Assembly: GCF_001644645.1 (NCBI RefSeq)
Contig: NZ_CP011390.1
Span: 2,848,001-2,912,000 of the forward strand
Direction: 5' to 3'
Source: Flavisolibacter tropicus
GTDB lineage: Bacteria; Bacteroidota; Bacteroidia; Chitinophagales; Chitinophagaceae
Length of the DNA stretch: 64,000 nucleotides
Made by a program: the position numbers and the translations under genes. Below, piece after piece: positions 8,091 to 17,497 of the stretch; within the stretch, counting starts at the first letter, position 1, and each line of letters opens with the position of its first letter. Below the pieces are notes generated by a model. That model did no database searches, was not told the DNA's origin, and saw only the letters and a list, made by a program, of their open reading frames with translations.

Positions 8091-11000
8091 TTATCCCTTT
8101 TTAGTTACGATAACCTTCAATGGATTGTCATTAATTTCTATCTCAAGGCCATCGTTTAGTTCAGTTTGGAATTCTAGTGAATCTGCCAGAATTTCCGAGC
8201 AAATATAATTATTATACTTCGCCAATGATTCTTTTATGCCGTTAGAAGCTGTCACTTTTACATCTATGCGATCGGTTACATCAAATCCACTATCCTTTCT
8301 TATTTTCTGGATACGGTTGACAAACTCTCTAGCATCACCTTCCTGAACTAACTCTGGAGTAACATTAATATCTAAGGCAACGGTTAACGGGCCCTTGGAA
8401 GCTACCGACCAGCCCGGAATATCCTCGCTGGTGATTTCTACTTCGCTCAACATCAACTCAATATACTCTTCTCCGTCAACAGGGATTGAATATCGCCCTT
8501 CTTTTTCAAATAGCGAAATATCATGTTGACTAAAGTTATTCAGAGCTGTGGAAACCGCTTTCATTTTTGCCCCTAACTTCTTACCCAGCGCCTGAAAATT
8601 GGGTTTGATCTTCTTTTTAATAAATCCTTCCGTGTCGATCAAATATTCCACTTCTTTTATGTTCACTTCCGCCTTCACCAGATCTTCTATCTTCTGCAAT
8701 TGTTGTTCCATGGCCGGGTTCAATACGGGGATCAGCACTTTTTGCAGTGGCTGACGCACCTTGATATTGGCTTTTTTCCGCAATGACAGTACCAAAGAAG
8801 AGGCATCCTGCGCCAGCTGCATCCGCTCTTCCAAGGCTGCATCTATCAAAGATTCATTGGCCACAGGAAAGGCTGCATGGTGAACAGAAGCTTCTTTATG
8901 TCTGCCAGTAGCGGCATTCAGGTTTCGGAACAGCTCATCACTAAAGAATGGAGAAATCGGCGCCATCAACATGGTCACTGTTTCTAAACATTCGTACAGG
9001 GTTTGGTAAGCGGCTATTTTATCCACCTCATACTCCCCTTTCCAGAAACGGCGGCGGCACAAGCGTACATACCAGTTACTTAAATGCTCATCCACAAAAT
9101 CTTCAATCAGGCGACCTGCTTGGGTAGGCTCATACTCATCAAACGCTGCGTTTACCTTTTTCACCAGTGTTTGCAGTGAAGAAAGAATCCAGCGGTCAAT
9201 CTCCGGACGCTCTGCTACGGGGATATACTCTTCCTGGAAGGTAAAACCATCTACATTCGCATACAGCCCAAAGAACTGGTATGTATTATATAAGGTACCA
9301 AAGAATTTGCGTTGCACTTCCTTAATTCCTTCTAAATCAAACTTCAGGTTATCCCAAGGCGACGCATTGGTGATCAGGTACCAGCGAGTAGCATCGGCAC
9401 CAAAGTCTTCAATAGTTTTGAATGGATCTACCACATTGCCCAGGCGCTTACTCATTTTGTTCCCGTTCTTATCCAATACTAAACCATTGGAAACTACGGT
9501 TTTATAAGCCACTCTATCAAACAGCATTACCCCCAAAGCATGCAGGGTATAGAACCAACCGCGTGTTTGGTCAACGCCCTCTGCAATAAAGTCGGCCGGG
9601 AAGTTTTCCTTAAACGTTTCCCTATTCTCAAAAGGATAATGCCACTGTGCATACGGCATAGCACCACTATCAAACCACACGTCGATCAGGTCTGGCTCAC
9701 GGCGCATAGGCTTACCGCTTTCAGACACCAGGATCACCTCATCTACATAAGGTTTGTGCAGATCCAGGATACCATCGTGCAGGTAGTGCGTGTTTACATC
9801 GCCCCCCAACACTTCATTAGCCTTCCGGATCTCGGTATTTAGTTCTTCAATAGAACCAATACATTTTTCTTCTGTTCCATCTTCTGTACGCCAGATAGGC
9901 AATGGTGTACCCCAGTAGCGACTGCGGCTCAGGTTCCAGTCCACCATATTCTCCAGCCAGTTACCGAAGCGGCCAGTACCGGTAGCTGCAGGTTTCCAGT
10001 TGATGGTTTTATTCAGCTCTACCATTCTATCGCGCAGGGCAGTGGTTTTAATAAACCAAGCATCCAGCGGATAGTATACTACCGGCTTATCGGTACGCCA
10101 GCAGTGTGGATAGCTGTGTTCGTATTTTTCTACTTTAAAGGCGCGGTCTTCTTTTTTCAGTTTTACAGAGATGTCTACGTTTACATCTACATAATCCGGC
10201 GCGCTCTTATAATCTTTTATAAAGCGGTTGCTAAACTCACCCAGACCGTTCACAAACTTTCCTTCACGGTCTACGAGGGTCAGGATACCAATGTTATACT
10301 TCTTCCCAACTTTATAGTCATCTGCACCAAAGGCTGGAGCGGTATGTACCACACCGGTTCCGTCTTCTGTTGTAACAAAGTCACCTAACAGAATGCGCCA
10401 CGGTTTAGCATCGGGAGTAACTGCATGCACTGCTTCTAAAGAGTTGGCCTCGTAAGGAAGCAATGGCTCGTACTCTATGTTCTCTAAGTCCTTGCCTTTA
10501 AACTCAGCAATGATCTTCCAAGGCAGAACGGCCCCACCCCGGCCCTCCCCGGCAGGGAGGAAGTGCTGCGCTACATACCCATCGAAATCACCATTCTCTC
10601 CTTCAGGTTTCAGGTATTTTCCAATAAGATCTTTAGCTATGATCACGTTTTGAGGAACGTGTGTATAAGGATTGAAGGTTTTTACCAATACATAATCAAT
10701 GTTAGGCCCTACTGTTAATCCCAGGTTGGAAGGCAGGGTCCAAGGAGTAGTTGTCCAAGCCAGGACAAAAATGTCTGATGGCTGATGTGAGGATGTCTGG
10801 TTTGCAGCATCGAACAGGAACTGTGCTTTGGGCGACTGCTTCAGCTTAAACAGCGTGGTAATACTTGTGTCCTTCACATTACGGTAAGTGCCTGGTTGGT
10901 TCAGCTCGTGAGAGCTTAAACCGGTACCTGCCGCTGGTGAATAGGGCTGGATAGACACACTCTTATATAATAATCCTTTTCTGTAGAGCTCTTTCAAGCA

Positions 11001-11489
11001 CCACCACAAGCTTTCTATATATTCATTGGTGAAGGTGATATAAGGATTTTGCAGGTCAACCCAGTAGCCCATTTTGGTGGTCAGGTCGTCCCACTTGTCT
11101 TTATAGCGTAATACTGCTTCACGGCATTTTTGGTTATACTCGGCAACAGAGATCTTTTTACCAATATCTTCTTTTGTAATGCCCAGTTCTTTTTCTACGC
11201 CCAGCTCTACCGGCAAACCATGGGTATCCCAGCCGCCCTTACGCTGCACTTTAAAGCCCTTCATGGTTTTGTAGCGACAAACCAGATCTTTCAGGGTGCG
11301 GGAAATCACGTGGTGAATACCGGGCATACCATTGGCACTAGGTGGACCCTCGTAGAATACAAAGGGTGTAGCACCTTCTCTTAACTCGATACTTTTTTCA
11401 AAAGCCTGCTCTTGTTTCCATTTGTTCAGGATCTCCTTCTCGATGGAAGGCAGGTTAAGGTGTTTAAATTCTTTATAACGAACAGCCAT
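8091..11489 (-). CDS. ileS: Isoleucyl-tRNA synthetase, type 2-like, with GxHH motif
   Basis: This 1132-residue class I synthetase charges tRNA-Ile. The Rossmann fold starts with EGPPSANGMPGIHHV, where the usual HxGH signature is replaced by G-I-H-H. The second signature is NKMSKRLGN. The editing domain lies between about 200 and 420, and the anticodon-binding region near 700-870. The C-terminus lacks the Cys-rich zinc module of type 1 bacterial IleRS and is eukaryote-like. The ATG at 11489 is preferred: a -7 promoter at 11517-11524 lies just upstream and excludes the longer frame. It probably forms an operon with the DksA-like gene. Confidence 0.95.
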   Translation of the reverse strand: MAVRYKEFKHLNLPSIEKEILNKWKQEQAFEKSIELREGATPFVFYEGPPSANGMPGIHHVISRTLKDLVCRYKTMKGFKVQRKGGWDTHGLPVELGVEKELGITKEDIGKKISVAEYNQKCREAVLRYKDKWDDLTTKMGYWVDLQNPYITFTNEYIESLWWCLKELYRKGLLYKSVSIQPYSPAAGTGLSSHELNQPGTYRNVKDTSITTLFKLKQSPKAQFLFDAANQTSSHQPSDIFVLAWTTTPWTLPSNLGLTVGPNIDYVLVKTFNPYTHVPQNVIIAKDLIGKYLKPEGENGDFDGYVAQHFLPAGEGRGGAVLPWKIIAEFKGKDLENIEYEPLLPYEANSLEAVHAVTPDAKPWRILLGDFVTTEDGTGVVHTAPAFGADDYKVGKKYNIGILTLVDREGKFVNGLGEFSNRFIKDYKSAPDYVDVNVDISVKLKKEDRAFKVEKYEHSYPHCWRTDKPVVYYPLDAWFIKTTALRDRMVELNKTINWKPAATGTGRFGNWLENMVDWNLSRSRYWGTPLPIWRTEDGTEEKCIGSIEELNTEIRKANEVLGGDVNTHYLHDGILDLHKPYVDEVILVSESGKPMRREPDLIDVWFDSGAMPYAQWHYPFENRETFKENFPADFIAEGVDQTRGWFYTLHALGVMLFDRVAYKTVVSNGLVLDKNGNKMSKRLGNVVDPFKTIEDFGADATRWYLITNASPWDNLKFDLEGIKEVQRKFFGTLYNTYQFFGLYANVDGFTFQEEYIPVAERPEIDRWILSSLQTLVKKVNAAFDEYEPTQAGRLIEDFVDEHLSNWYVRLCRRRFWKGEYEVDKIAAYQTLYECLETVTMLMAPISPFFSDELFRNLNAATGRHKEASVHHAAFPVANESLIDAALEERMQLAQDASSLVLSLRKKANIKVRQPLQKVLIPVLNPAMEQQLQKIEDLVKAEVNIKEVEYLIDTEGFIKKKIKPNFQALGKKLGAKMKAVSTALNNFSQHDISLFEKEGRYSIPVDGEEYIELMLSEVEITSEDIPGWSVASKGPLTVALDINVTPELVQEGDAREFVNRIQKIRKDSGFDVTDRIDVKVTASNGIKESLAKYNNYICSEILADSLEFQTELNDGLEIEINDNPLKVIVTKKG

Positions 11490-11516
11490 AATGTGCTTCT
11501 TGGTAAAAAATGTTGG

Positions 11517-11524
11517 CAAAGGTA
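11517..11524 (-). promoter_or_regulatory. -7 promoter element of ileS
   Basis: The minus strand reads TACCTTTG, a full TAnnTTTG match, 28 nt upstream of the ileS ATG. Confidence 0.7.
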
Positions 11525-11544
11525 CGAAAAAACAAAGGAGGGCG

Positions 11545-11992
11545 CGTTTGACAGGTTTCACGCAGAGCGCTGAGAACGCTGGGTGCGCCTTTGGCGCGGA
11601 GAGGGAGGAACCACAGGGACACGGGGGCAGGGAGGGACACGGAGGGAATTGTCTGAACCGGGATTTGGGGAGATTTAGGGATTAAGGAGAAATGGCTGAT
11701 GTGAGGATGGCGGATGGCGGATTTGGGTTGACGGGTTGAGAAGTTGAGAAGGAAGCTAAGAGATAAAAGAGCAGAAAGAGGAAAAGAGAAGGGTTGACAG
11801 GTTAACAAGTTGATAAGTTGACAAGGAAGGGAATAATGAACAAGGAACAAGGAATGATGAAGGAAGAAGGGAGGAAATGTTCAAAAAGGGAAATCCGAAA
11901 TGCGAAAGGAAGAAAGAAGGAATGTTCAATGCTCAACGCTCAATAATTAATAATCAATGATTAGTAATGAATAATGATTGATTATTAATGGA
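11545..11992. repeat. Composite heptad-repeat tract
   Basis: The gap from 11525 to 12185 has no gene. It starts with a block of type 'tttcacgcagag...aaccacagggacac' (11555-11645), also seen near 19150 and 32490. The segment 11690-11740 (ggcggat words) and the block 11791-11880 follow; the latter differs from 6673-6762 by about one base. TCAATGC-type heptads run from 11921 to 11990. Positions 12000-12185 are GC-richer filler without a credible gene. Confidence 0.75.
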
Positions 11993-12185
11993 GGCAGTAA
12001 ATAAAAAAACACCCCTTAAGTGGAGTGCTTTTCTTATAATTCGATTCTTTCTTTCAATTCTCTGTGTCTCTCCCTGTTCCCCCCTGTCTCTGTGGTTCCC
12101 CTTCTGCGCCGATCGGCGCCATCTGCGGGACACCTGTGCGGGCGTCCTCCCCTTCAGGGGTTGGGGGCGTGCGCGCCAGCGTTGC

Positions 12186-12917
12186 CTATTTGGCCATCTG
12201 TATCACTTTTAGCTTACTCAGCAGCAAAATGATGGGGTAACAGAAATCAAACTCGCCTTTGTGGGTGGCAAAGTTGGTGCGGGAAGGGTATTTATGATGG
12301 TTATTGTGATAACCTTCGCCGAACATCAGCCAGTCTACCTTGAAGAGGTTTTTAGATGTATTGTCCTGTTCATGGTTCACCTCACCATATTTATGGGCAA
12401 ACCAGTTGATGACCACTCCATGAATAGGCCCCATAGCTGCATGAATAGGAATTAACAAAAGAAACCATAAAGAAGGTGCAAAGACAATATAGAACCATAC
12501 GTATACGCCAATCCACAAAAGGCGTGACAGACCGCTGTTGGCCATAAGGTCGAACCAGCGCCAGTCGGGTACGTTCTTGGTAAACTTCTCTTCTACTGGT
12601 ATTTGCTTTTGCAGAATACCTGCATACATTTTTTTAGTACGCCACATCATGGCCATTAAGTTCTTATCGAATGAAGGTGAATGCGGATCATCTTCTGTAT
12701 CGGTATAGGCGTGGTGGATGCGGTGCATGATGCCATACGCCCAGGGACTTAAATAAGATGAACCTTGCGTAATGTAACAGAAAATGAAAAAGAAACGTTC
12801 CCAGCCCCTACTCATTGTAAAAGCTTTATGAGCTGAGTATCTATGTAAAAAGAAGGTTTGTGCAAATAAGGACAGGTACCAATGCAACACAAAAAACAAA
12901 ACAATAATCCAAAGCAT
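12186..12917 (-). CDS. Acyl-CoA/acyl-lipid desaturase (delta-9 type)
   Basis: This 243-residue membrane di-iron enzyme introduces a cis double bond into fatty acyl chains. All three histidine boxes are present: HRYSAH, HRIHHAYTD and HNNHHKYP. At least three hydrophobic segments are visible. I choose the start at 12917 (MLWIIVLF): a -7-like element at 12945-12952 overlaps the next upstream ATG at 12947. The C-terminal part is shorter than in DesC-type enzymes but complete after box 3. It probably adjusts membrane fluidity. Confidence 0.9.
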   Translation of the reverse strand: MLWIIVLFFVLHWYLSLFAQTFFLHRYSAHKAFTMSRGWERFFFIFCYITQGSSYLSPWAYGIMHRIHHAYTDTEDDPHSPSFDKNLMAMMWRTKKMYAGILQKQIPVEEKFTKNVPDWRWFDLMANSGLSRLLWIGVYVWFYIVFAPSLWFLLLIPIHAAMGPIHGVVINWFAHKYGEVNHEQDNTSKNLFKVDWLMFGEGYHNNHHKYPSRTNFATHKGEFDFCYPIILLLSKLKVIQMAK

Positions 12918-12944
12918 GATGCGGTGTTTATAATAAAAGGGCCG

Positions 12945-12952
12945 CAAAGGTG
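12945..12952 (-). promoter_or_regulatory. -7-like element of the desaturase gene
   Basis: The minus strand reads CACCTTTG, one base off TAnnTTTG, 28 nt before the chosen start. It supports the shorter protein. Confidence 0.45.
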
Positions 12953-13197
12953 CTAGAAAATAGGGTTACAGAAAAATTACAATACATAAATCTATGAGAA
13001 ACACCTAGGGGGGGTCAAGATGGAAACGGTTACCTGAACAGGCGTTTGTGTGAGTAATAGCCATCATTATATAAAGTAAACCAAGTGGCCTATGCGCTTA
13101 TATTCTTTGCTAAACAGAATGAACCCTTGACAAGTGAAATACTTAGCGGGAAAGAAGATACGGAGCCAGATGTAATGAAGAAAGGAGCGTAAAATAA
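12953..13197. other. Noncoding gap
   Basis: The gap between the desaturase and the next gene (12953-13304) has no coding signal. Apart from the hairpin at 13198-13240, only unremarkable AT-rich sequence and a G-run near 13008 are seen. Confidence 0.6.
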
Positions 13198-13240
13198 AAC
13201 GAAACACGGCCTGCCATTTTATGGTAAGCGGTGTTTCGTT
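13198..13240 (-). terminator. Terminator-like hairpin
   Basis: A 10-bp stem (aacgaaacac 13198-13207, gtgtttcgtt 13231-13240) encloses a partly paired 23-nt interior. It is 65 nt past the stop of the minus-strand gene at 13305. Confidence 0.65.
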
Positions 13241-13304
13241 AACCGATTTTCAGGAGGACATGCAGTCATTCCATCGGAAAACCTATTGTGCAGGTTCAGG
13301 TTGA

Positions 13305-13727
13305 TCAGGCCATTTCCCAAAGTGTATCAGCAGTAGCTTTTACTTGCATGGTACCATTAGAAGAAAGAGTAACATTTTTCAACTTGTACATACCTGGCTT
13401 CAGGTTTTCAGGAACAGTAAGTCCTTCTACAATTACCTGTGCTGGCAATGTTCCGCCATCTCCTGATGCTATTGTGTTCAGCACTTCGATGGACTTCATG
13501 GGGCAAAAGTACATTACCATTTTTCCGCGTTCTGTTTCCAAACGAACGGGAGCAATGTTAGCTGTTACAGTTTCTCCATGTGACAAACGTTCTTCGCGCA
13601 TGCGTTGCTGCAGCACATGTGGTTGTGAATAGGAAGTTACAACCACTTGCTTGGGCTGATCTGTTTCTGCTGGCTGACTTTTAGTGCCGAACAGGCTTCC
13701 GAAGAAGGGGGTGTGTTCATTTTTCAT
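13305..13727 (-). CDS. Hypothetical protein
   Basis: This 140-residue protein has no signal peptide or membrane segment. The first 45 residues are polar and probably disordered, followed by a beta-rich part (VTANIAPVRLE, KMVMYFCPMKSIEVL, GLTVPENLKPGMYKLKNVTLSSNGTM). The pattern suggests a small beta-sandwich or barrel. One Cys is present and no catalytic motif. It has its own terminator and no operon partner. I do not recognise it. Confidence 0.65.
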   Translation of the reverse strand: MKNEHTPFFGSLFGTKSQPAETDQPKQVVVTSYSQPHVLQQRMREERLSHGETVTANIAPVRLETERGKMVMYFCPMKSIEVLNTIASGDGGTLPAQVIVEGLTVPENLKPGMYKLKNVTLSSNGTMQVKATADTLWEMA

Positions 13728-14099
13728 ATTGCTTCGTTTTAAAGGTGCGCACGTTATAACAAATACACGCTACGAGCTTGCAATAGGCTGACACAACAAT
13801 CTTGTAAACAATTACTTCCCAATTTCAAGAGTACGAGCCATCAAACGATGTTAGGAGCTTTCATGAGGGGTAAAAAAAAGAGGTCTCCCGAGTCAATACT
13901 AAGTTACTAGATAATTCATTCAAATAGAACAAAATAAAGGGAAACCAATTTACATAAATAAGACAAAAATTATACCTAATATGATGCGTCAGAATTAGAA
14001 TTTGAACACTTAAACAAATCTTTGATCAACGATCAAAGCCAGTGCCGTTAAACCCACTAACAGGATGACACATTGATTACAAAACCGCTTTGCTACATA
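13728..14099. other. Noncoding gap with small palindrome
   Basis: No gene is seen. An 8-bp inverted repeat (ctttgatc/gatcaaag with a 3-nt centre) lies at 14020-14038 and could be an operator or a small hairpin. The rest is AT-rich. Confidence 0.5.
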
Positions 14100-14142
14100 C
14101 TAAAAAAGCAGTTCTTACGTTACGCAAGAACTGCTTTTTTAG
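14100..14142 (-). terminator. Terminator of the M48 protease gene
   Basis: A 17-bp perfect stem (ctaaaaaagcagttctt 14100-14116 with 14126-14142) and a 9-nt loop, rich in A/T at the base. It is 16 nt past the stop at 14158. Confidence 0.9.
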
Positions 14143-14157
14143 TAGTTATGATGAGGA

Positions 14158-15597
14158 CTATTGCCCTAAAACTTTGATCAGGGTTCCCTTCTGTACTTGA
14201 TCGGTCAGCAGCATGCCATTCAGGAGTGCCAATTCATTCATTCGATTATCCGCCATATTGAAACCACGTAACACTTGTTGTAAGGTAGCGGTTTGGCCTA
14301 CTGTTTTAATACGAATGCGTTCTGGTTGCTTATTCAGCTTGGCCTGGTCGGTTACCTGTCTAAAGCTTTGCATTACATTGTTAAACGTATTGGCATATGA
14401 TGAATAATCGGCTTGGCTGGTTACCCCTGTAATTTGATAAATAGCATTATTATACTGGATGAAATATGATAAGGTATTCACTACCCCACCTTGTTGTTGC
14501 TGGTTGGCTTCTACCATCAGGGCCGGCAGTCCATTTACGGTTGTTTCTCTAGAGCCAGTAGCTGTAAGTTGATATTGCTGCATAGCTGTATTAGCCGCCT
14601 GCTGTAAAGATGTGCCTTGTGCTAATGTCATAAACATCAACGCCTTTCCATCTTTAGGGGCCATGTTTACCTTTTGTGGCGTATTCTGGTAATTCCAGTT
14701 GGCCGGAACGTTGAACTGGAACTTCAATACCGGATGATAAAACACATTATTTTCCAAATAACCTTCGCGTGGATCATCGCCATACACCAGTCCTTCAATG
14801 CGGTGGAGGTATTCGTTGCGATTGATCTTAGGGCTGGTAAGATTCAGCTTCTGCTTCCACTCCGTTGCTTTTTTAGCCACAGCTATATGGCGGTCGCCGG
14901 GATTGGGGTGGGTAGATAAAAACGTAGGCAGCTCAGCATTACCCGATTGCTCACCCTCGCGTTGCAGTACAGTGAAGAAGTCGGCCATTTGCTGTGCGTC
15001 ATATCCAATTTTAGAAGAGTATTCAACACCCAAATCGTCTGACTGGCGCTCAGCATCGCGGCCAAACTTTAAAAATAGCAGGCTTAAACCTTGTGAAGCC
15101 TCTTGACCAAATTGAGCAAACTGTGGGCTAACCACCATGGCACCTATCAAACCTATTTGCCCCAGGATGGCCTTGCTTTGCTGTGATACCGAGTGGCGGG
15201 CAGTGATGTGGCCGATCTCGTGACCTAGCACACCCGCGAATTCGGCTTCGCTGTTAAAGTGTGCCATAATACCACGGGTAAAGTACACGTAGCCGCCTGG
15301 TACTGCAAAGGCGTTCAATATATTGGAGTTAACAATACGAAACTGGTAATCCAGATTAGGACGGTGTGATATGGCTGCCATTTCTTTGCCTTTCTGGTTT
15401 ATAAAGGCTTGAAGGTTAGCATCTTCATATAATCCGTATTCGGCAATAATTTGAGGGTCGGCTTCTTTACCCATTGCAATTTCCTGTTTCTCTGAAATAA
15501 GCGCCACTTGACTCTTTCCCGTAACGGGGTTTTTGGCACATTCGCTAAAAAACAAAACCGTGGCTGTTAAACTACTGATCAAAAAAATCTTCTTCAT
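14158..15597 (-). CDS. M48-family zinc metalloprotease lipoprotein
   Basis: This 479-residue protein has a signal peptide with lipobox FFSEC (Cys20). The M48 domain carries HEIGH at 126-130 and the third zinc ligand in the DAERQSDDLGVEY segment. It is preceded by VPGGYVYFTRG, as in the BepA/YfgC group. The C-terminal half (about 285-479) carries a beta-rich domain and a LysM-like tail (TATLQQVLRGF...LLNGMLLTDQVQKGTLIKVL). Family members act in periplasmic outer-membrane-protein quality control. It is monocistronic, with a clear promoter and terminator. Confidence 0.9.
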   Translation of the reverse strand: MKKIFLISSLTATVLFFSECAKNPVTGKSQVALISEKQEIAMGKEADPQIIAEYGLYEDANLQAFINQKGKEMAAISHRPNLDYQFRIVNSNILNAFAVPGGYVYFTRGIMAHFNSEAEFAGVLGHEIGHITARHSVSQQSKAILGQIGLIGAMVVSPQFAQFGQEASQGLSLLFLKFGRDAERQSDDLGVEYSSKIGYDAQQMADFFTVLQREGEQSGNAELPTFLSTHPNPGDRHIAVAKKATEWKQKLNLTSPKINRNEYLHRIEGLVYGDDPREGYLENNVFYHPVLKFQFNVPANWNYQNTPQKVNMAPKDGKALMFMTLAQGTSLQQAANTAMQQYQLTATGSRETTVNGLPALMVEANQQQQGGVVNTLSYFIQYNNAIYQITGVTSQADYSSYANTFNNVMQSFRQVTDQAKLNKQPERIRIKTVGQTATLQQVLRGFNMADNRMNELALLNGMLLTDQVQKGTLIKVLGQ

Positions 15598-15632
15598 GTT
15601 TATTCTAGGTTTTAGACTAATACTTTCGGCTG

Positions 15633-15640
15633 CAAAAGTA
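15633..15640 (-). promoter_or_regulatory. -7 promoter element of the M48 gene
   Basis: The minus strand reads TACTTTTG, a full TAnnTTTG match, 36 nt before the start. Confidence 0.65.
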
Positions 15641-16163
15641 AAGATCTTGCTTTGCCTATATATACAACAGCAATGCCAGTATTCAACTACATCTTTTATT
15701 CATACGCTACGGATAAACTAAAACAGAGGATTTAACTACCATAAAGCGCCCAGATACCATTGAATGCAAGACATGTTACTACTTCATTTATCATTTCGTT
15801 TAATAGCAGCTTTTACAGAAACGCACAAACGATAATTGATACACTACTCCAATTCTCCGCAATCCTGTATAACACGCTCATCCTATGTAATAGGGATAGC
15901 TGGTTGCTGATAAAGATACGTTGGTTTTCAAAGTGTAGTATAAGCGGTAAGTTGGTAGGGCCGCCGCCGCTGTATTCTAAAGCACAATAGGGGCCCTGCC
16001 AGCTGACTAAATCCTTTAATCCGTTTCCCTTTTGATTACTAAAAAAAGCCTTACGCCAGCTGCGCGGTCGGGTTGTCTTTTTTCACCTTATTACCTTTGT
16101 CTTGGCATCCTATCAGCAGTCGGAGTCCTTGTGTCCGCTGCAAGCATTTATTACAGGCAAAGG

Positions 16164-16248
16164 AAGTGGCGCTGTATGCTATACGACAGCAGTCTTCGGC
16201 CTATACTAAGCACAGGGAGCTGCATAGCGTGTTTTACAGTCGCCACTT
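16164..16248 (-). ncRNA. Candidate structured RNA 3' of the IS110 transposase
   Basis: An 8-bp perfect pairing (aagtggcg 16164-16171, cgccactt 16241-16248) is extended inward by ctgta/tacag and tgctat/atagcg-like pairs. This gives an interrupted hairpin of about 85 nt with internal loops, flanked on the plus side by a T-rich run. IS1111-type elements encode their guide RNA 3' of the transposase, so this is a candidate. A plain terminator is the alternative. Confidence 0.35.
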
Positions 16249-16315
16249 TTTATTTTTAAATGCCTTTTCTGCATTGTGTTAAAAGATCAGAACGGTAATA
16301 AGATACAGGCCTCTG

Positions 16316-17359
16316 TTAGGCCAGGGCTTTTACTTTTTCCAATTGGTAGGGTTCTCCTGTTTTGATCACATGGTACATCCGGCTGAGGGTCTTGGCAGCC
16401 AGCTTGACGATCAGCTTTTTATGATCACCACCTTTGCGCTCCTGGTAGTACTGCATTAAGACCGGATCTTTTTTGCATGCCACCCAGGCCGCCTCTACCA
16501 AATAGCTTCTCAACAGGGCTTTACTACGCCGGGTTAGTCCCTTGGTATAGGTGCGTCCACCGGAGCTGTGTACGGCAGGTACTAACCCCACATAGGCACT
16601 TAAGCGGTCGATGCCTTTAAAGCGGCGGATGTCGCCCACTTCAGCCAAGACCCCGATGGCGGTTAGGGGGCCCACACCCGGTAGCGAGCGCAACAGGTAA
16701 TAATCCTGGCGGTGGTTTTTGCGGGTATAGATGCGCAACTCCTTGGAGACCTGTAGGAACTGGGTTTTCAAAAATTCCAGTTCTGCTAATCGGCTGTGCA
16801 TGGCTGTGGTAGCTGGTGTGTAAGACCAATGCTGCTGCCCCAGCCACTGGAGCATCTCTTTACTCCAGGTGATGGTGTCGTATTTTTTAGGCAGTACAAT
16901 GCCATAGTACAAGAGCATGCTTTTAATGCTGCACTTAATACGCCGGATATTTTTAACCAGGTCATTACGCCGGCGAAAAAGGCTACGGAACTGTTCTTGT
17001 TCGTGCGATGGAATATAAATGCCGGTGAGTCGTCCCGCCGCCAGTTCCTGGGCCAGGTGGGTGCTGTCAATCTTATCGGTTTTACAAACGGCAAGTTTAT
17101 GGCCACGGGCAATATCACCGGGGTTGACCACCAGCACCTGCCAACCCGCAGCCGTCAGGGAGTGGTAGATGTGGTAGCCGCAGCAGCAGCTCTCATAACA
17201 GCACTGTACCTGGTGATGGGGAAAATGCTTTTGAATATAGTTCACTAAGATGGCTGCATTGGCTTCCATAGTGAAGCGTTTGACAACAAGGTGTTCTTCC
17301 TGGATAGTAACCGCCCACGTTTTTTTGTGGACATCTAAACCAATAAAAAGCTGTTGCAT
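16316..17359 (-). CDS. IS110-family transposase (DEDD + serine)
   Basis: This 347-residue DEDD transposase shows D9 (GLDVHKK), E56 (CYESCC), D95 and D98 (KTDKIDS). The C-terminal Tnp_20 domain has LPGVGPLTAIGVLAEVGD followed by GLVPAVHSSGGR, where S265/S266 supplies the serine nucleophile. All key residues are present, so it is probably active. Its 5' side is only 138 nt from the methyltransferase gene. Confidence 0.93.
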   Translation of the reverse strand: MQQLFIGLDVHKKTWAVTIQEEHLVVKRFTMEANAAILVNYIQKHFPHHQVQCCYESCCCGYHIYHSLTAAGWQVLVVNPGDIARGHKLAVCKTDKIDSTHLAQELAAGRLTGIYIPSHEQEQFRSLFRRRNDLVKNIRRIKCSIKSMLLYYGIVLPKKYDTITWSKEMLQWLGQQHWSYTPATTAMHSRLAELEFLKTQFLQVSKELRIYTRKNHRQDYYLLRSLPGVGPLTAIGVLAEVGDIRRFKGIDRLSAYVGLVPAVHSSGGRTYTKGLTRRSKALLRSYLVEAAWVACKKDPVLMQYYQERKGGDHKKLIVKLAAKTLSRMYHVIKTGEPYQLEKVKALA

Positions 17360-17497
17360 AACTTACCTCCTTTAGTGTTTAGGACCGGTAAGCTATCCCA
17401 TTTACATGAATGCTATATATACAAATAATCAATATTCGACACTTCATTCGAAATCCGAATATGAGGCTTCGTTATTCAGCTAATTTCCTGTTCATAT

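Larger units (their letters stand above)
15954..17400 (-). mobile_element. IS110-family element, ends not determined
   Basis: The transposase gene at 16316-17359 has a long noncoding 3' side (15641-16315) and a short 5' side (17360-17497). IS110-family elements lack long terminal inverted repeats, so the ends cannot be set from one copy. Two pairings lie on the 3' side: 15954-15962 with 15992-16000, and 16164-16171 with 16241-16248. A structured 3' flank suits IS1111-type members. The boundaries given are rough. Confidence 0.35.

Noticed and set aside
15760..16259. Small plus-strand frames between the M48 gene and the first IS110
   Set aside because: No homology-like motifs, and they overlap the stems that may belong to the IS guide RNA.
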